From Pomphorhynchus laevis (Eukaryota > Acanthocephala > Palaeacanthocephala > Echinorhynchida > Pomphorhynchidae), in NCBI GenBank assembly GCA_012934845.2, contig WNNJ02002569.1:124001-188000 (forward strand): a stretch of DNA of 64,000 nucleotides, written 5' to 3'. A program made the position numbers and the translations under genes. The notes under the pieces were generated by a model. That model saw only the letters and a list, made by a program, of their open reading frames with translations. It was not told the origin of the DNA and made no database searches. Below, in pieces: positions 33,501-41,929 of this stretch (positions within the stretch are counted from its first letter, which is position 1; every line of letters starts with the position of its first letter).

Positions 33501-35660
33501 ATTGGTGTGATGGCTGTATAAAAGTCCTCTGTAGAGGCGAAGGCTATCGTAATTCTTTAGATGAGTCATCGCTACATTGAACATCATCTATAAGTTACTG
33601 ACTCATGTCATGTACATGCGGCTTATGAAATATTGGTAACACCAGCTTCCATAAGAGCAATACGATTTCCGTCTACATAAATTCGAATCTAATGCAATTG
33701 AGGTTATCTAGTATGAAATTACTCGAAATTTTGCTTCGTATAAATTTTTGTCACCTTCATCGATTTTAAGCATCGGCACTATAGATCGCTCTTTATTGCT
33801 AAACTAACATTTTATCAACGTGCACCTAAGTGTCAGTTTCCTACAGCTCATTCACACCATCCTTCAACCGAGTCGTATCTAGGTGTTTGACGGCCTAAAT
33901 AGCTCGGAATTATTCAAAGTAAACAGATGGGTATGCAGGGTGATAACATAAGTCCGCTACTCTGATCCTTGTTTTGTTGCTAATTTGCCTTCATACCTCA
34001 GTTGTTTTACAAGTACGACTGTATGCATGCTTTACGCTGATGATCTTTTATTTTCTTTTGCCCAATACCGACAGGTAAATGGGATTAAATAAAAACTCTC
34101 TCGTTAATTAAAATCGAAAAATTAAAAATTAAAAATTCATAACAATTTCCTTATTTGGTACTCTTATAAATCCAAAATAATGTGTTAAACAATTTATTTA
34201 TAAAAACTATTTGTTTATTTAATAAAAATAACAAAATATAATAAATAATTTGTTTATTAAAACACTTTCCTTATTGGAAGAATATTTATCCTTCAATAAT
34301 AATTAAATAATAATTATTATTTAATTTTAATATTTTTTTTTCAAGAAACTATAATTTATTTTAGCCAAAAGGATTTATACATTTAAGGTTGCCCGCAAAT
34401 GGGCCCTGTATTATACCAGTTTTTATATGAATTTTGTGTTGATCGTGGTATGCGGAACGCCAGAGAGCACATTTTTGCGAGGGAGACTCCTATTTGGTTT
34501 AATTATTAATTTTAATAATTAAATAATAAGAAATAAATTTTTATTAATTATTATTAATAATTTTTGCTAATTTTATTACTTTTACGAATAATTGAAATTA
34601 TTCGAATAGTAATTTTTATTACTTTTTCGAATAATTAAAATTATTCAAAATTAAGCTTTTGGTATTTTAGTTGTTTTTGCGTTTTACGAAAATCTTACGA
34701 AATTGTGTAAAATTAAATTTTCTGTTGCTTTGATTAAACGATACTAAATACGGCACTAATGATTAACTTAATGATTAACACGTGTAGATTATTTGATTTA
34801 AACTCGACATCTCACATATCAACACCCTTCATCATAAAATGTGATCGAACTACCTCAAAACGATCTTCTTTGATAAGAAAAAATCTAAGCTATAATTATC
34901 TTAGATAAAAAGGAGTCACAATCTATGAAGGCATTAACATGAGCTATAAAATACAATATTCAGAATGCCTAGAAAATTTGGTTTAACAAAACCGGGATCA
35001 GTTAACATGCTAAAAACGCATTTATGCAATTTTCGAAAAGTGGCTCGACCGTTCACTATATGAATCACATTTAGATATAAACAAATTAAGTCGCCGCGTA
35101 AGTTTATCCACTAGGTATTAACAGTAACCGATTATTTATTCAATTTAGAGAATAATAGGATCATTGGATCATTAAAATTTGTCTGACTAATAAATACTTT
35201 TATTTTTAATGAAAATTCACCTTAAAAATCAATTTATTGAATTTCATTTGAAGGATAAAATTATTTATTGATATAACAGAATCAAGTTAAATAATTTTTT
35301 CTTTAAAATTAATCGAATTTTTGATAACTGACTTTTGATATCATCATTAGAATTTTTAAATAAAAAAGTTATTAAAGATAATAATTCATAAATTATTATC
35401 TTTAGTGATAGATGAAACTAAAACATTTTTGTATTTTAATGAAATTCAAATCGAAATCTCAAAACAATAAGTTAAAATTTTTTTGCAAATACTTCATTGA
35501 TGTAGATTTTCGTATGTAAGTGCAATCTTTTATTATTTGTCATTGGCAAAATTACATTTTTTAATTGATTTTAGATAGTTGGGATAAACTTAATAGTGAT
35601 GAATTTGATGAAATGGACATTGAAGAAGAATTACTATTCGCAAAGAATTGGTCTCCTTGA
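21544..35660 (+). CDS. SYAP1: SYAP1/Sap47-like BSD-domain protein, seven exons
   Basis: Proposed coding exons: 21544-21616, 21662-21738, 22161-22298, 32776-32912, 32973-33052, 33125-33142 and 35575-35660. All borders are GT...AG, every phase matches, and the total is 609 nt (202 aa plus stop). An N-terminal amphipathic stretch (NEFAKSTFDSASKILTEQAD) precedes a BSD domain: YLPWMQYEGNTNILRELILN, FKFEFDSDTAKTAQALLNYN, RRYELVPKDISENEFWRNFF and YRISLA. This lines up with the PPW...ILALS...FNFDFD...LVPK...FWRNYFYRV pattern of SYAP1/Sap47. The acidic C-terminus DSWDKLNSDEFDEMDIEEEL resembles that family's conserved Trp-acidic tail. SYAP1 proteins act as adaptors in membrane-proximal signalling in animals; that role is from the family. 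At 202 aa it is shorter than human SYAP1 (about 350). Intron 3 is 10.5 kb and full of repeats; introns 1, 4 and 5 are 45-72 bp. Upstream exons may exist. Confidence 0.82.
22480..23290 (+). repeat. Tandem repeat array, orientation 1
   Basis: Units carry GTGCACGGATGTGCTGAGGA, GAGTACCAGGCAACACTCAT and CACTGGTCGTTTCGGTTGCC. The unit starting near 22660 recurs near 23148, and an inner 100-120 bp segment (AGAATGAAGTACTCACTGG) is itself doubled. The same family occurs inverted at 30270-30860 in the same host intron. Confidence 0.85.
23300..25240. other. AT-rich intronic sequence
   Basis: Apart from the hairpin at 23738-23771 I see no gene or repeat family that can be supported. Confidence 0.4.
23738..23771. 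repeat. 15-bp fold-back hairpin
   Basis: TTTATACTCTTTTTG and CAAAAAGAGTATAAA are exact complements around TTGC. An AAAGAGTATACTCTTT palindrome follows about 20 bp later. Confidence 0.95.
25345..27012 (+). pseudogene. Naiad reverse transcriptase (CxC linker plus RT)
   Basis: Two open stretches (to 26525, then 26530-27012) separated by one stop. The first contains the CxC motif ECNCKSLSF, the N-terminal block DKASNNFVFICKKLYYDIL, YWNPKLHKNPIKPRFICSA, catalytic-aspartate block NTYDFSTLYTNLDLVDI, and GVPMGGNSSPIIADL. The second opens with MKYMFRYIDDICVF, the paired catalytic aspartates at residues 9-10, followed by the thumb region to KFLWMDNK. PLE polymerases share ancestry with telomerase RT. 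The frame begins before 25345 with non-element sequence (about 28 residues from 25260), which should not be read as an N-terminus. Confidence 0.85.
27019..27173 (+). ncRNA. Structured RNA block in Naiad 3' UTR/pseudo-LTR
   Basis: Outer stem: TTGTATTAGAATAAG (27019-27033) with CTTATTCTGATACAA (27159-27173), 15 bp including one T-G. Inner stem: AGAGG (27052-27056) with CCTCT (27150-27154). Hairpin: AAATACAT/ATGTATTT (27057-27079). Pseudoknot P1: GGCCCC (27080-27085) with GGGGCC (27111-27116). P2: CTGCTATGTT (27087-27096) with AGCATAGCAG (27127-27136). A further helix, GAGGAG (27102-27107) with TTCCTC (27137-27142), abuts CTGATGA (27143-27149). Similar blocks occur near 6.3, 13.05, 14.05(-), 18.65, 42.05(-), 45.95(-), 49.22, 49.6(-) and 51.85(-) kb. 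Confidence 0.75.
27380..28930. other. AT-rich intronic sequence
   Basis: No supported gene. A dispersed motif near 28090-28125 (GAGCTATCGAAATATAGTAA) is shared with ~41800. Confidence 0.4.
28935..29153 (-). CDS. Small Cys-containing open frame, unidentified
   Basis: 72 residues starting MQHQFHVNCRKRLPICNCYD, then KCSRCYKTIDGAENHWAYEL and GAPYDNIAYEFW. It has four N-terminal-half and CxxC cysteines (C9, C16, C18, then C42 and C45) and an aromatic C-terminus, suggesting a small metal- or disulfide-stabilised fold or one exon of a larger protein. It lies antisense in intron 3 of the SYAP1-like gene. No family recognised; chance or a decayed nested gene remain possible. Confidence 0.35.
   Translation of the reverse strand: MQHQFHVNCRKRLPICNCYDTQRNYQVTSNIDTSAINNKTKCSRCYKTIDGAENHWAYELGAPYDNIAYEFW
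29310..29595 (+). mobile_element. Naiad-type PLE fragment
   Basis: Degenerate RT palm pieces with an internal deletion: the ILINQNYLKV-like block is followed directly by the NSNNFYSISE-like block, with the GVPMGG and YIDD blocks missing. The terminal NKININD-KEG segment appears twice. Confidence 0.7.
29620..30245 (-). mobile_element. LINE 3' end, family A/B relative, 5'-truncated
   Basis: C-terminal domain only (minus frame 30053-29715: FRLRKFDHISSYLSKLGCLS, LLCLTYRLLHCNSPFFLYL), then WNSLPDHLRSSSSLLFF in another frame. The tail hairpin near 29634-29649 is CAGTGC/GCACTG rather than GCGTGC/GCACGC. Confidence 0.75.
30255..30285. repeat. 13-bp fold-back hairpin at a repeat junction
   Basis: AATGTTTGAGAAG and CTTCTCAAACATT pair perfectly around TTTAC, where the LINE (ends ~30245) meets the tandem array (starts ~30270). 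The right arm belongs to the array unit; the left is its inverted copy. Confidence 0.95.
30270..30860 (-). repeat. Tandem repeat array, orientation 2
   Basis: About one and a half units with period near 390 bp, marked by TTAAGCAAAGTGTCGGAAACGCC (~30284) and TTAAGCAAAGTGTCTGAAACGCC (~30670). It is the reverse complement of the family at 22480-23290. Confidence 0.85.
30960..32745 (+). mobile_element. Naiad-type PLE, copy 7, with duplicated palm
   Basis: A composite. A short minus-strand RT piece lies at ~30985-31050, then a plus KLHKNPIKPRFICSA block at ~31225-31290. After ~300 bp of unrelated sequence the plus RT resumes at 31650 (frame 31843-32199: FRQIRGVTMGVNSSPFIADL, FRYIDDICVF). A second, more diverged palm (IIADLFLSFIEYEFVYKC, then FRCIDDICVFYS) follows at 32200-32533. 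The 3' UTR retains the terminal motif (~32725) but lacks the structured block. It stops 30 bp before the host exon at 32776. Confidence 0.75.
33790..34085 (+). mobile_element. Decayed LINE RT fragment, other clade
   Basis: GMQGDNISPLL (33929-33961) and CMLYADDLLFSFAQYRQ (around 34024-34075) are RT motifs of the GVRQGDPLSP type, unlike the VPQGSVLGP type of families A-C. It lies in intron 6 of the SYAP1-like gene. Too decayed to place further. Confidence 0.5.
34086..35570. other. AT-rich intronic sequence
   Basis: No supported gene or recognised repeat up to the splice acceptor of the last SYAP1-like exon. Confidence 0.4.
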
Positions 35661-36269
35661 TTTTGTTAAATTCTTCTGAAATCCAATTGCTGATTATTTT
35701 AAGTTAGATTCAATACCAGTGTATTCGACAGTAATTAAATGTGGTGTTTCTTTTAAAATACAGAATTTTGGCAACCAAACAACATTTTATTTGTTTTTGT
35801 AGTAACAAATATTTAATTTTTAAACATTTAATTTGATAATTAATTTTTAATTGAAATGTTTATTTTAAACATTTAATTTTTATTCTGATTGAAGAATCGG
35901 GAAGACTAAACAGTATATATAAACTGATTCTATGCTGTTTCGAATTTTGAGTGTTATCTGTAGGGGGCTGCTGCACAACTGGATTGAAGTGCAGCTCCAT
36001 TCTAGACAGCTCAATAAGTCCTTCATTTTACGCTGCTTGTCTAACGGATTCCTTCAATCAGAATAGAAATTGGCTGGAAAAGTAGGTCATTTATTTAATT
36101 TTTTATTTTTTATATTTCTTTGTAAATTAAATTTTTTTAATTAACTCGAATTTAGTAAAATAGTTATATACACTAAAAAACTATAATCATTTTTTCTTCA
36201 CTTTTGACTTTGTTGAGTCGCTATCTATGGTATCATCGTTCAAGTCACTAATCAAATTCGGTTGTGTTG

Positions 36270-37400
36270 CCGCCTTCAATTAGTTGTGCAATAATACCAC
36301 AGTATGATGTTCACAAGCCTCGATGAGCATGTATGCATCTGCTTTAAGTTTGCCATCATCAACCGAATAGGTCGACCATCGGAAAAGAGGCTGTCTACTT
36401 GTTCGATCAACTGATTTTGCTCGGGACATTTATTCGTTAGAGGATATACAAAACACAAGTGCTCATATGTTTGGTCAGAGTTGATAACATGAGTCTGCAG
36501 TTTGTCTTTGTAAATGTATCCGCACTGCAACAAGCGCAATTCGTTAAATTCGATGCAATCAGCCTATGGCGATCGGCTGATTGATTGAACTATTTGATCA
36601 TTTGCGGCCTCAGAATATATTCATTCCACAGAATCTATTGTGGATTTTGATAAAAGTGGGAAAGGATTCATGCAGTTTAACAAACGAATGCTCTGTTTTT
36701 GGCGAATACAAAGAAACTCCAGGTGCTAAGGGATATGTCGTCATTGTGGGTTGTCAGAACATCTCTACCTCACCACGTATCCTCGTATGGATCGTTATTC
36801 ACGAGTGCTTTGGCGTTTCCTCTCATTAGAGCCACCGAAATTGGCTGGAATAATTCTTAAACTTTTTAAAAAAGGGAAATTCTGCCAAACAGCAGGATAG
36901 CGCACTATTTTGCGAATGAAATTTATCCTCTGCGTTCTATCCTCCATACGCTTTAACAACAGCTGGGGTAAACATTTGTCCATTTGCATCCATTTTGTGA
37001 TGGTATTTCCGGGCTTTAACTCGCATAGCATAGTCATATGCGCAAATGACGCCTCAGTGCTATATTTCGACAAATATGATGACTGCAGCTGGATAGTAAC
37101 CGCGAAAGCAACAGCTTCTGGTTGATCTCCATTCAGGATGATGTCCGCTAACTGTTCTTTTAAGTTCCTGATAAGATTTAGGGTTTCGCGCTTAACACGT
37201 AGTCCTGCAGATTCAGCTGAATGGAAAACCGTATCTCGCAATCTGTTATGACGAATACATGGGTATCCACTAAATTGGCATGTAAGCCCATGAAACCCGT
37301 AAAAATCAGCGTCTTTAAAGCATCGACAATATTCCTATGGCTAAATAAAAATGGGTATTCCTCACCACATTTTTTCAATGATACGAAATTCAGCTGTCAA
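36270..37400 (-). pseudogene. Unidentified protein-coding remnant
   Basis: Successive minus-strand frames look coherent as one decayed protein. 37378-37178 has SHRNIVDALKTLIFTGFMGL. 37241-36795 (148 aa) has HSAESAGLRVKRETLNLIRN, FAHMTMLCELKPGNTITKW, QMDKCLPQLLLKRMEDRTQ and RINFIRKIVRYPAVWQNFPF. 36539-36276 has YEHLCFVYPLTNKCPEQNQL. It is Leu-rich, helical and soluble-looking, with no signal peptide or membrane segment. The family is not recognised. It could be a decayed host gene or an inserted foreign gene; I cannot tell which. Confidence 0.35.
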
Positions 37401-38144
37401 CAAACTCAGCGACTTAATCTTAGTAGGCGTAGCCTACAACCAATCATTTGCGTGTGCACAACCAACCGCAAGGACACGTGATGCGTCAAAAAATTGATGT
37501 CTCGATTAATTTTGTCCGCAACATGTTATTTATGTTCCTGCTCAGATTGAGACATGTGTTTTGTACCAACAATATAATCCGCAACAAATTCGTATGGGTA
37601 GTCTCAGTGTAACGACTCAAGTACCCGAGAAAATCTGGAAAATGAAAACGCATCTATCTCCAAAGTGTTTTTTATCTCCAAAGTGCTCTTACAACAAGAG
37701 AGTGGACTTTACAGCTTACAGCAAGTCCACTTATACTCAGATGAAGACATGTTTGGATTCGTAAGCGGGAATCTAGTCCTATCTAGACTAATTCGTTAAT
37801 TACATTAATGACGGCGTTGTCAAAAATCTTTAGAGCAGAGTTTATGGAAGAAGGATCGATTGTCCGTATCAAATGGCTCATACGTTAGGCTGAAGCAGAA
37901 TGCCGAAAAAGAAAATAAACGATCTGTGAATCAAGAAGTTTAGATAATGAGTCGATATCTCTTAATAATCTTGGCAGAATGGCACACTCAAAATTCAGCG
38001 CTTCCGATAGGAGATTTCAGTAAAATAAAATTCGACTTTTTCGTTCAAAATCATGCATTCGGGGAAATGAGATTGTATGAAGTGAATAGCGTCCTGATGA
38101 CTAATTATTTCCGTTTTATGATATTAAGAATAAGACTATTGATA

Positions 38145-38369
38145 TCATTTGATAAGTAGGATAAGATCTTTATAACAAACTGAATTACCCTCCCCCGATA
38201 ATTCCGTCATCCAAAATCCAAAGATTAAAACTAACACATCCAGCCCGGAATCACATCCAATTCCTGTACGACACTGAATCGTTAGATAAAACAAGATGGG
38301 TCCAAGTGGATCATCCTGTTGAACACCGTACACGTATCGCAAAGGATCATGACCGGCTACAAACAACAC
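38145..38369 (-). mobile_element. LINE RT fragment, unassigned clade
   Basis: Minus frame YGVQQDDPLGPILFYLTIQ is the GVQQGDPLGPLLF motif with G changed to D. About 35 residues later a neighbouring frame reads WILDDGIIGG, matching the LDDG catalytic block found in polymerases with this motif. At least one frame change lies between them. Confidence 0.55.
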
Positions 38370-38814
38370 TTACGATAAAATTGAAATATTAATATTTTAT
38401 GAAATATTTATAAATTTTTAATGGTAAAATTTTTCAAATAAATTCCCTACCTTGCAATTCTTCAACAAATATGAGTGGGAATTTTTACCAACATAAATAT
38501 TATATAAATATATAAATATATTATAAATATAAAAATCTAAATCTCAAATGATGATACCATTCCGCGTGAATTTTTAGTAATCTAAATATAATTTTTAGTA
38601 ATCTAAATATATTGGATTACTTACATCCTCATAAACATAAAGTAATTTTTTGAATAAAACTGCAAGACGATACTGATTCTTAACCCTGAATTTCACGAAT
38701 AAGTCCGATGCACTCACGGACAAATAATTCAAATATATAATTCAAAATAAAAAATAAACTGATTGTGTGTAATCTGCAATTAAAAAGCTTCCAATTGAAG
38801 GATCAGGTTTGTAT

Positions 38815-39105
38815 TTGTCGCGGATGTTGCCGGAGTTGTAGTCGTCGCTTATATTATCGGAATTGCATTTGTGGATGATATTATCGGAATTGTAGTCATC
38901 GCTGATATTGTTGGAGTTGTAGTCGTGGTTGTATTCTCGGAGTTGTAGTCATCGTGTTTGTTGACAGAGTTGAATTTGTCAATGTGGGCTTTTGAGTAGT
39001 AGTCGTCGCGGTTGGTGCTTCAGTTGTAGTCATCGTGGTTGGTGCTTTAATTATAGTTGTTGTGGTTGCCAGTAGAGTTAAGGTAGTCGCAAAAATTTTC
39101 AAAAG
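38815..39105 (-). CDS. Thr-rich low-complexity frame
   Basis: Minus frame 39102-38896 (68 aa) starts MKIFATTLTLLATTTTIIKA, followed by TTEAPTATTTTQKP-like repeats. A short hydrophobic start plus a Thr/Pro-rich body looks like a mucin-type secreted or surface segment. The DNA is a degenerate repeat of GTAGTCGTCG-like units, so the frame could simply follow from repeat composition. Related sequence recurs at 39500-39620. Confidence 0.3.
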
Positions 39106-39624
39106 TTGAAGTTCGTTAACTATTTCATTTTAAACTGCGACATAACTGTGCTACCGTTATGTTTTATATCGGATTCCTAAGATTTCGCGCAATCATTTAT
39201 ATGTACATTAAATAGAGAGTAAAGGGACATTGTAAAATCAAGGAAATTTTCGAAAGTAAAAAATTGAAAATTTTCTGCACGAATTTCGCACAACATTAAA
39301 ACTCAAGTCTAATTTGTAAGTTACATCTATTATTTTGGCTTTATGATTTACGCTTTTCCAAAAAAGAGTTAGGAATTTATTTATTGCTGGGATTACGATT
39401 CCGGCTTTAATCAATGTTTTAGTAGGCATTAGTGTTGTAGTTGCTTTTGGTATATATAAAATTTCAACCATATTAGCAATCTAGATGAACCGCCAAGCAC
39501 ATCTCGTTACCGTTACTATTCAAGCAAAACTTGGAGGATCGGGGTTGTAGTTATGGTGGATGTTGCAGTCGTCGTGGTTGATGCTCAAGTGGTAGCCGTC
39601 TGGTTAGTGCAGGAGTTCTGCACA

Positions 39625-40380
39625 ACGTTGGGTAGTAGCGGTATTACTACTTTTGTTGACCTAATTGAAATTGCATATGTACCGAAGCCAACTTCAACAA
39701 CAACTAGAATAAGACTAGAATTAGATACGTAATTCCGTCAATAAGTACACCACTGACTCTTTGTTGAAATAGAGTAAATTTAAAAGCAAAAACTAGTAAA
39801 GCAACACTACTAGAGTCAATGTACAAGTCAACTTTGTGCGAATGCAAGCGGATTTATTCATATTGTATGTTAGCTCAGATAAGTTGATATTTTCAATGTT
39901 TTTCGGAGCGTTTTTCCGCATTTAAGTTGAGACACGAGTGTGCATTATTATTTTGCTACTTAAATTTGATGTTAATTTTTATTCTCTCTACTAAAACAAA
40001 ATTCTCTATTTTTTAATGTAGAAAAATTGTAATTTTGTACATTCGTTTCTATCTTCGCCCATTAGTGCGAAATTTTAAGAGAAATTGACAAAAAAGTCAT
40101 GGTTGCACAAAATGGTCAAAGTTAGAAATTTTAACTATCGAACATTTTTGACTACAATGTTTCAAATAGTTTAGACATTGGATATTTTGATACGTTTTAT
40201 TCATAGAGAGAGAACGTATTTACTTTTATTATTCCTTACGGATTTCAAAAAAATCACGATAAAAAATCACGCTTGCATAGCCTTGTTCACAAGATTTTAA
40301 CTATCGAACATTTTTTCACTTAAGATCTGTTTGTAACTTCAAAAAGATAAAAAATTGCATTTAAAGGGTATAAATATACC
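39625..40380. other. AT-rich spacer
   Basis: No supported gene. A motif near 40130 (TTTTAACTATCGAACATTTT) recurs near 40295 and 41455, suggesting a minor dispersed repeat. Confidence 0.4.
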
Positions 40381-40384
40381 CTTT

Positions 40385-40480
40385 AAAATATGCATCTATA
40401 TATTTATTTAAATGATTTTGAAGAAATACAATATCGTAACAAATAGTTGTAATTCTTAAAATTTCATTATTTTTATGATT
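40385..40480 (-). mobile_element. Short Naiad RT fragment
   Basis: Nearly identical to the RT C-terminal segment at ~42280-42370, with nothing of the element on either side. Confidence 0.8.
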
Positions 40481-40699
40481 TAAATCATAAAAAAATATTT
40501 TTATTCTATTAAAAACTGAAATTAATTTTTAAATTATTGAAAATTTTAAACAAAATTTAATAAGATTATATATAAAATCTAAGTTTTAAAATACATTTTA
40601 GTACTGCATTTTGTACTAAAATAAATTTCAAATTTCTCAGCTTTTTTAAATTTTGTAAAATTAATAATAACACAAATTTATTAAAAAAGGCAAGCATAT

Positions 40700-41155
40700 A
40701 AATTCTTTAAATGGGATCGGATTTGGCGTTTGAAGCACGGCAGGGAGGTTGATTGGTGTATATAAATGGGCAGATGATTCCACGATAGAGGAGCAGCCAT
40801 CAGGAAGAAGCGGAATCCAAAGGAGGTAGAGTAATTTGGGACATGTAAAAGAAGGGAATTACAGGATAGATTTAAATCAGAAAATATATGTATCCTGATT
40901 TAAATAAAAAATGCCTGCTAAGAAAAGATGCCACGATAAGTAATGGTGAATTGTAACTCGTTAAAATATCGGGAAGTTTTCGTGTTGTCCTTTTTGCAAA
41001 AATTCGTTGTCGATCACTGATTTCTTTCATTTTAAAATTGATGAGAAAATGATCGGAAAATCCAGGATCTGAGATTTCGATGAAGCGCATACTATGAGAC
41101 TGTTTGGAAAAGCGATAATATCAAGATTTCCAAATGGAATACGGGTGGGTTTGGA
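40700..41155 (-). mobile_element. LINE family A copy with the RT deleted
   Basis: 40700-40865 matches the C-terminal domain (as at ~850-1015). 40910-41110 matches the endonuclease end (ISDPGFSDHFLINFKM, as at ~2930-3090). The RT between is missing. The join carries an 11-bp inverted repeat ATTTAAATCAG/CTGATTTAAAT (40870-40905) overlapping a CAGGATA/TATCCTG pair. Confidence 0.75.
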
Positions 41156-41156
41156 C

Positions 41157-41212
41157 TCGCTGCAATGTTGGGTAGAGGAGTTAGGGGCTGAAACCTGATA
41201 ACATAGCAGGTG
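41157..41212 (+). mobile_element. Naiad structured-block fragment
   Basis: About 55 bp of the pseudoknot core (GTTGGGTAGAGGAGTTAGGG to the AACATAGCAG arm) joined to the LINE fragment; no other Naiad sequence adjoins it. Confidence 0.8.
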
Positions 41213-41564
41213 TCGTTGTAAAAAAAGTTAGTTGTAATCCGTTTCAACAACTAACTAAAATAAAATTATATATTTTTAGCTTTAGAAAATTTACCTGATT
41301 TATACATTTTCGGTCATTCACCTTTTGCTTGTACATAGTCATGATAAAAAAACTTAAGGATATACTGCTATATCAAACCACGGTTAAATGCTTATCATGG
41401 TCTCTCCGACATAAAAATTACGCTTTTATAGCCTTATCAGAGTTCACACAAATTTAACTATCGAACATTTTTGCTTAAATCGCAACAATCTTATTAATTA
41501 AAATAATTTTATTATTTAAAAATATGTTCTCTCAAAAGCACAGAACTATTTAAACTATTTAACA

Positions 41565-41700
41565 ATAATATATAATAAAATTATATATAATTTATATTAT
41601 ATATATTTATATTATATATAATATATAATATATATTATATATTATAATTTTAATATATATATTAAAATAAATATATATTATATATAATTTATAAAAACTA
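41565..41700. repeat. TA-rich low-complexity tract
   Basis: Dense ATATAT/TATTAT runs with many internal palindromes. Confidence 0.9.
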
Positions 41701-41929
41701 TACTAATTGATTTTAAGATACGACATTTTAATCGGATCTTTTAATTTTTCACGATTTGTGAAACATTTTTTTTGTAATCCTGATGATGATAACAGGAGCT
41801 ATCGAAATATAGAATTTTTTTTATCAAATTAAGGATATTTTCTTCTTCGTTCCTGTAATAACTTTAATAATTAAATAATAAAAAATTATAAATAATTGTT
41901 ACAAGATTATATATAACTTATATCAAGTT

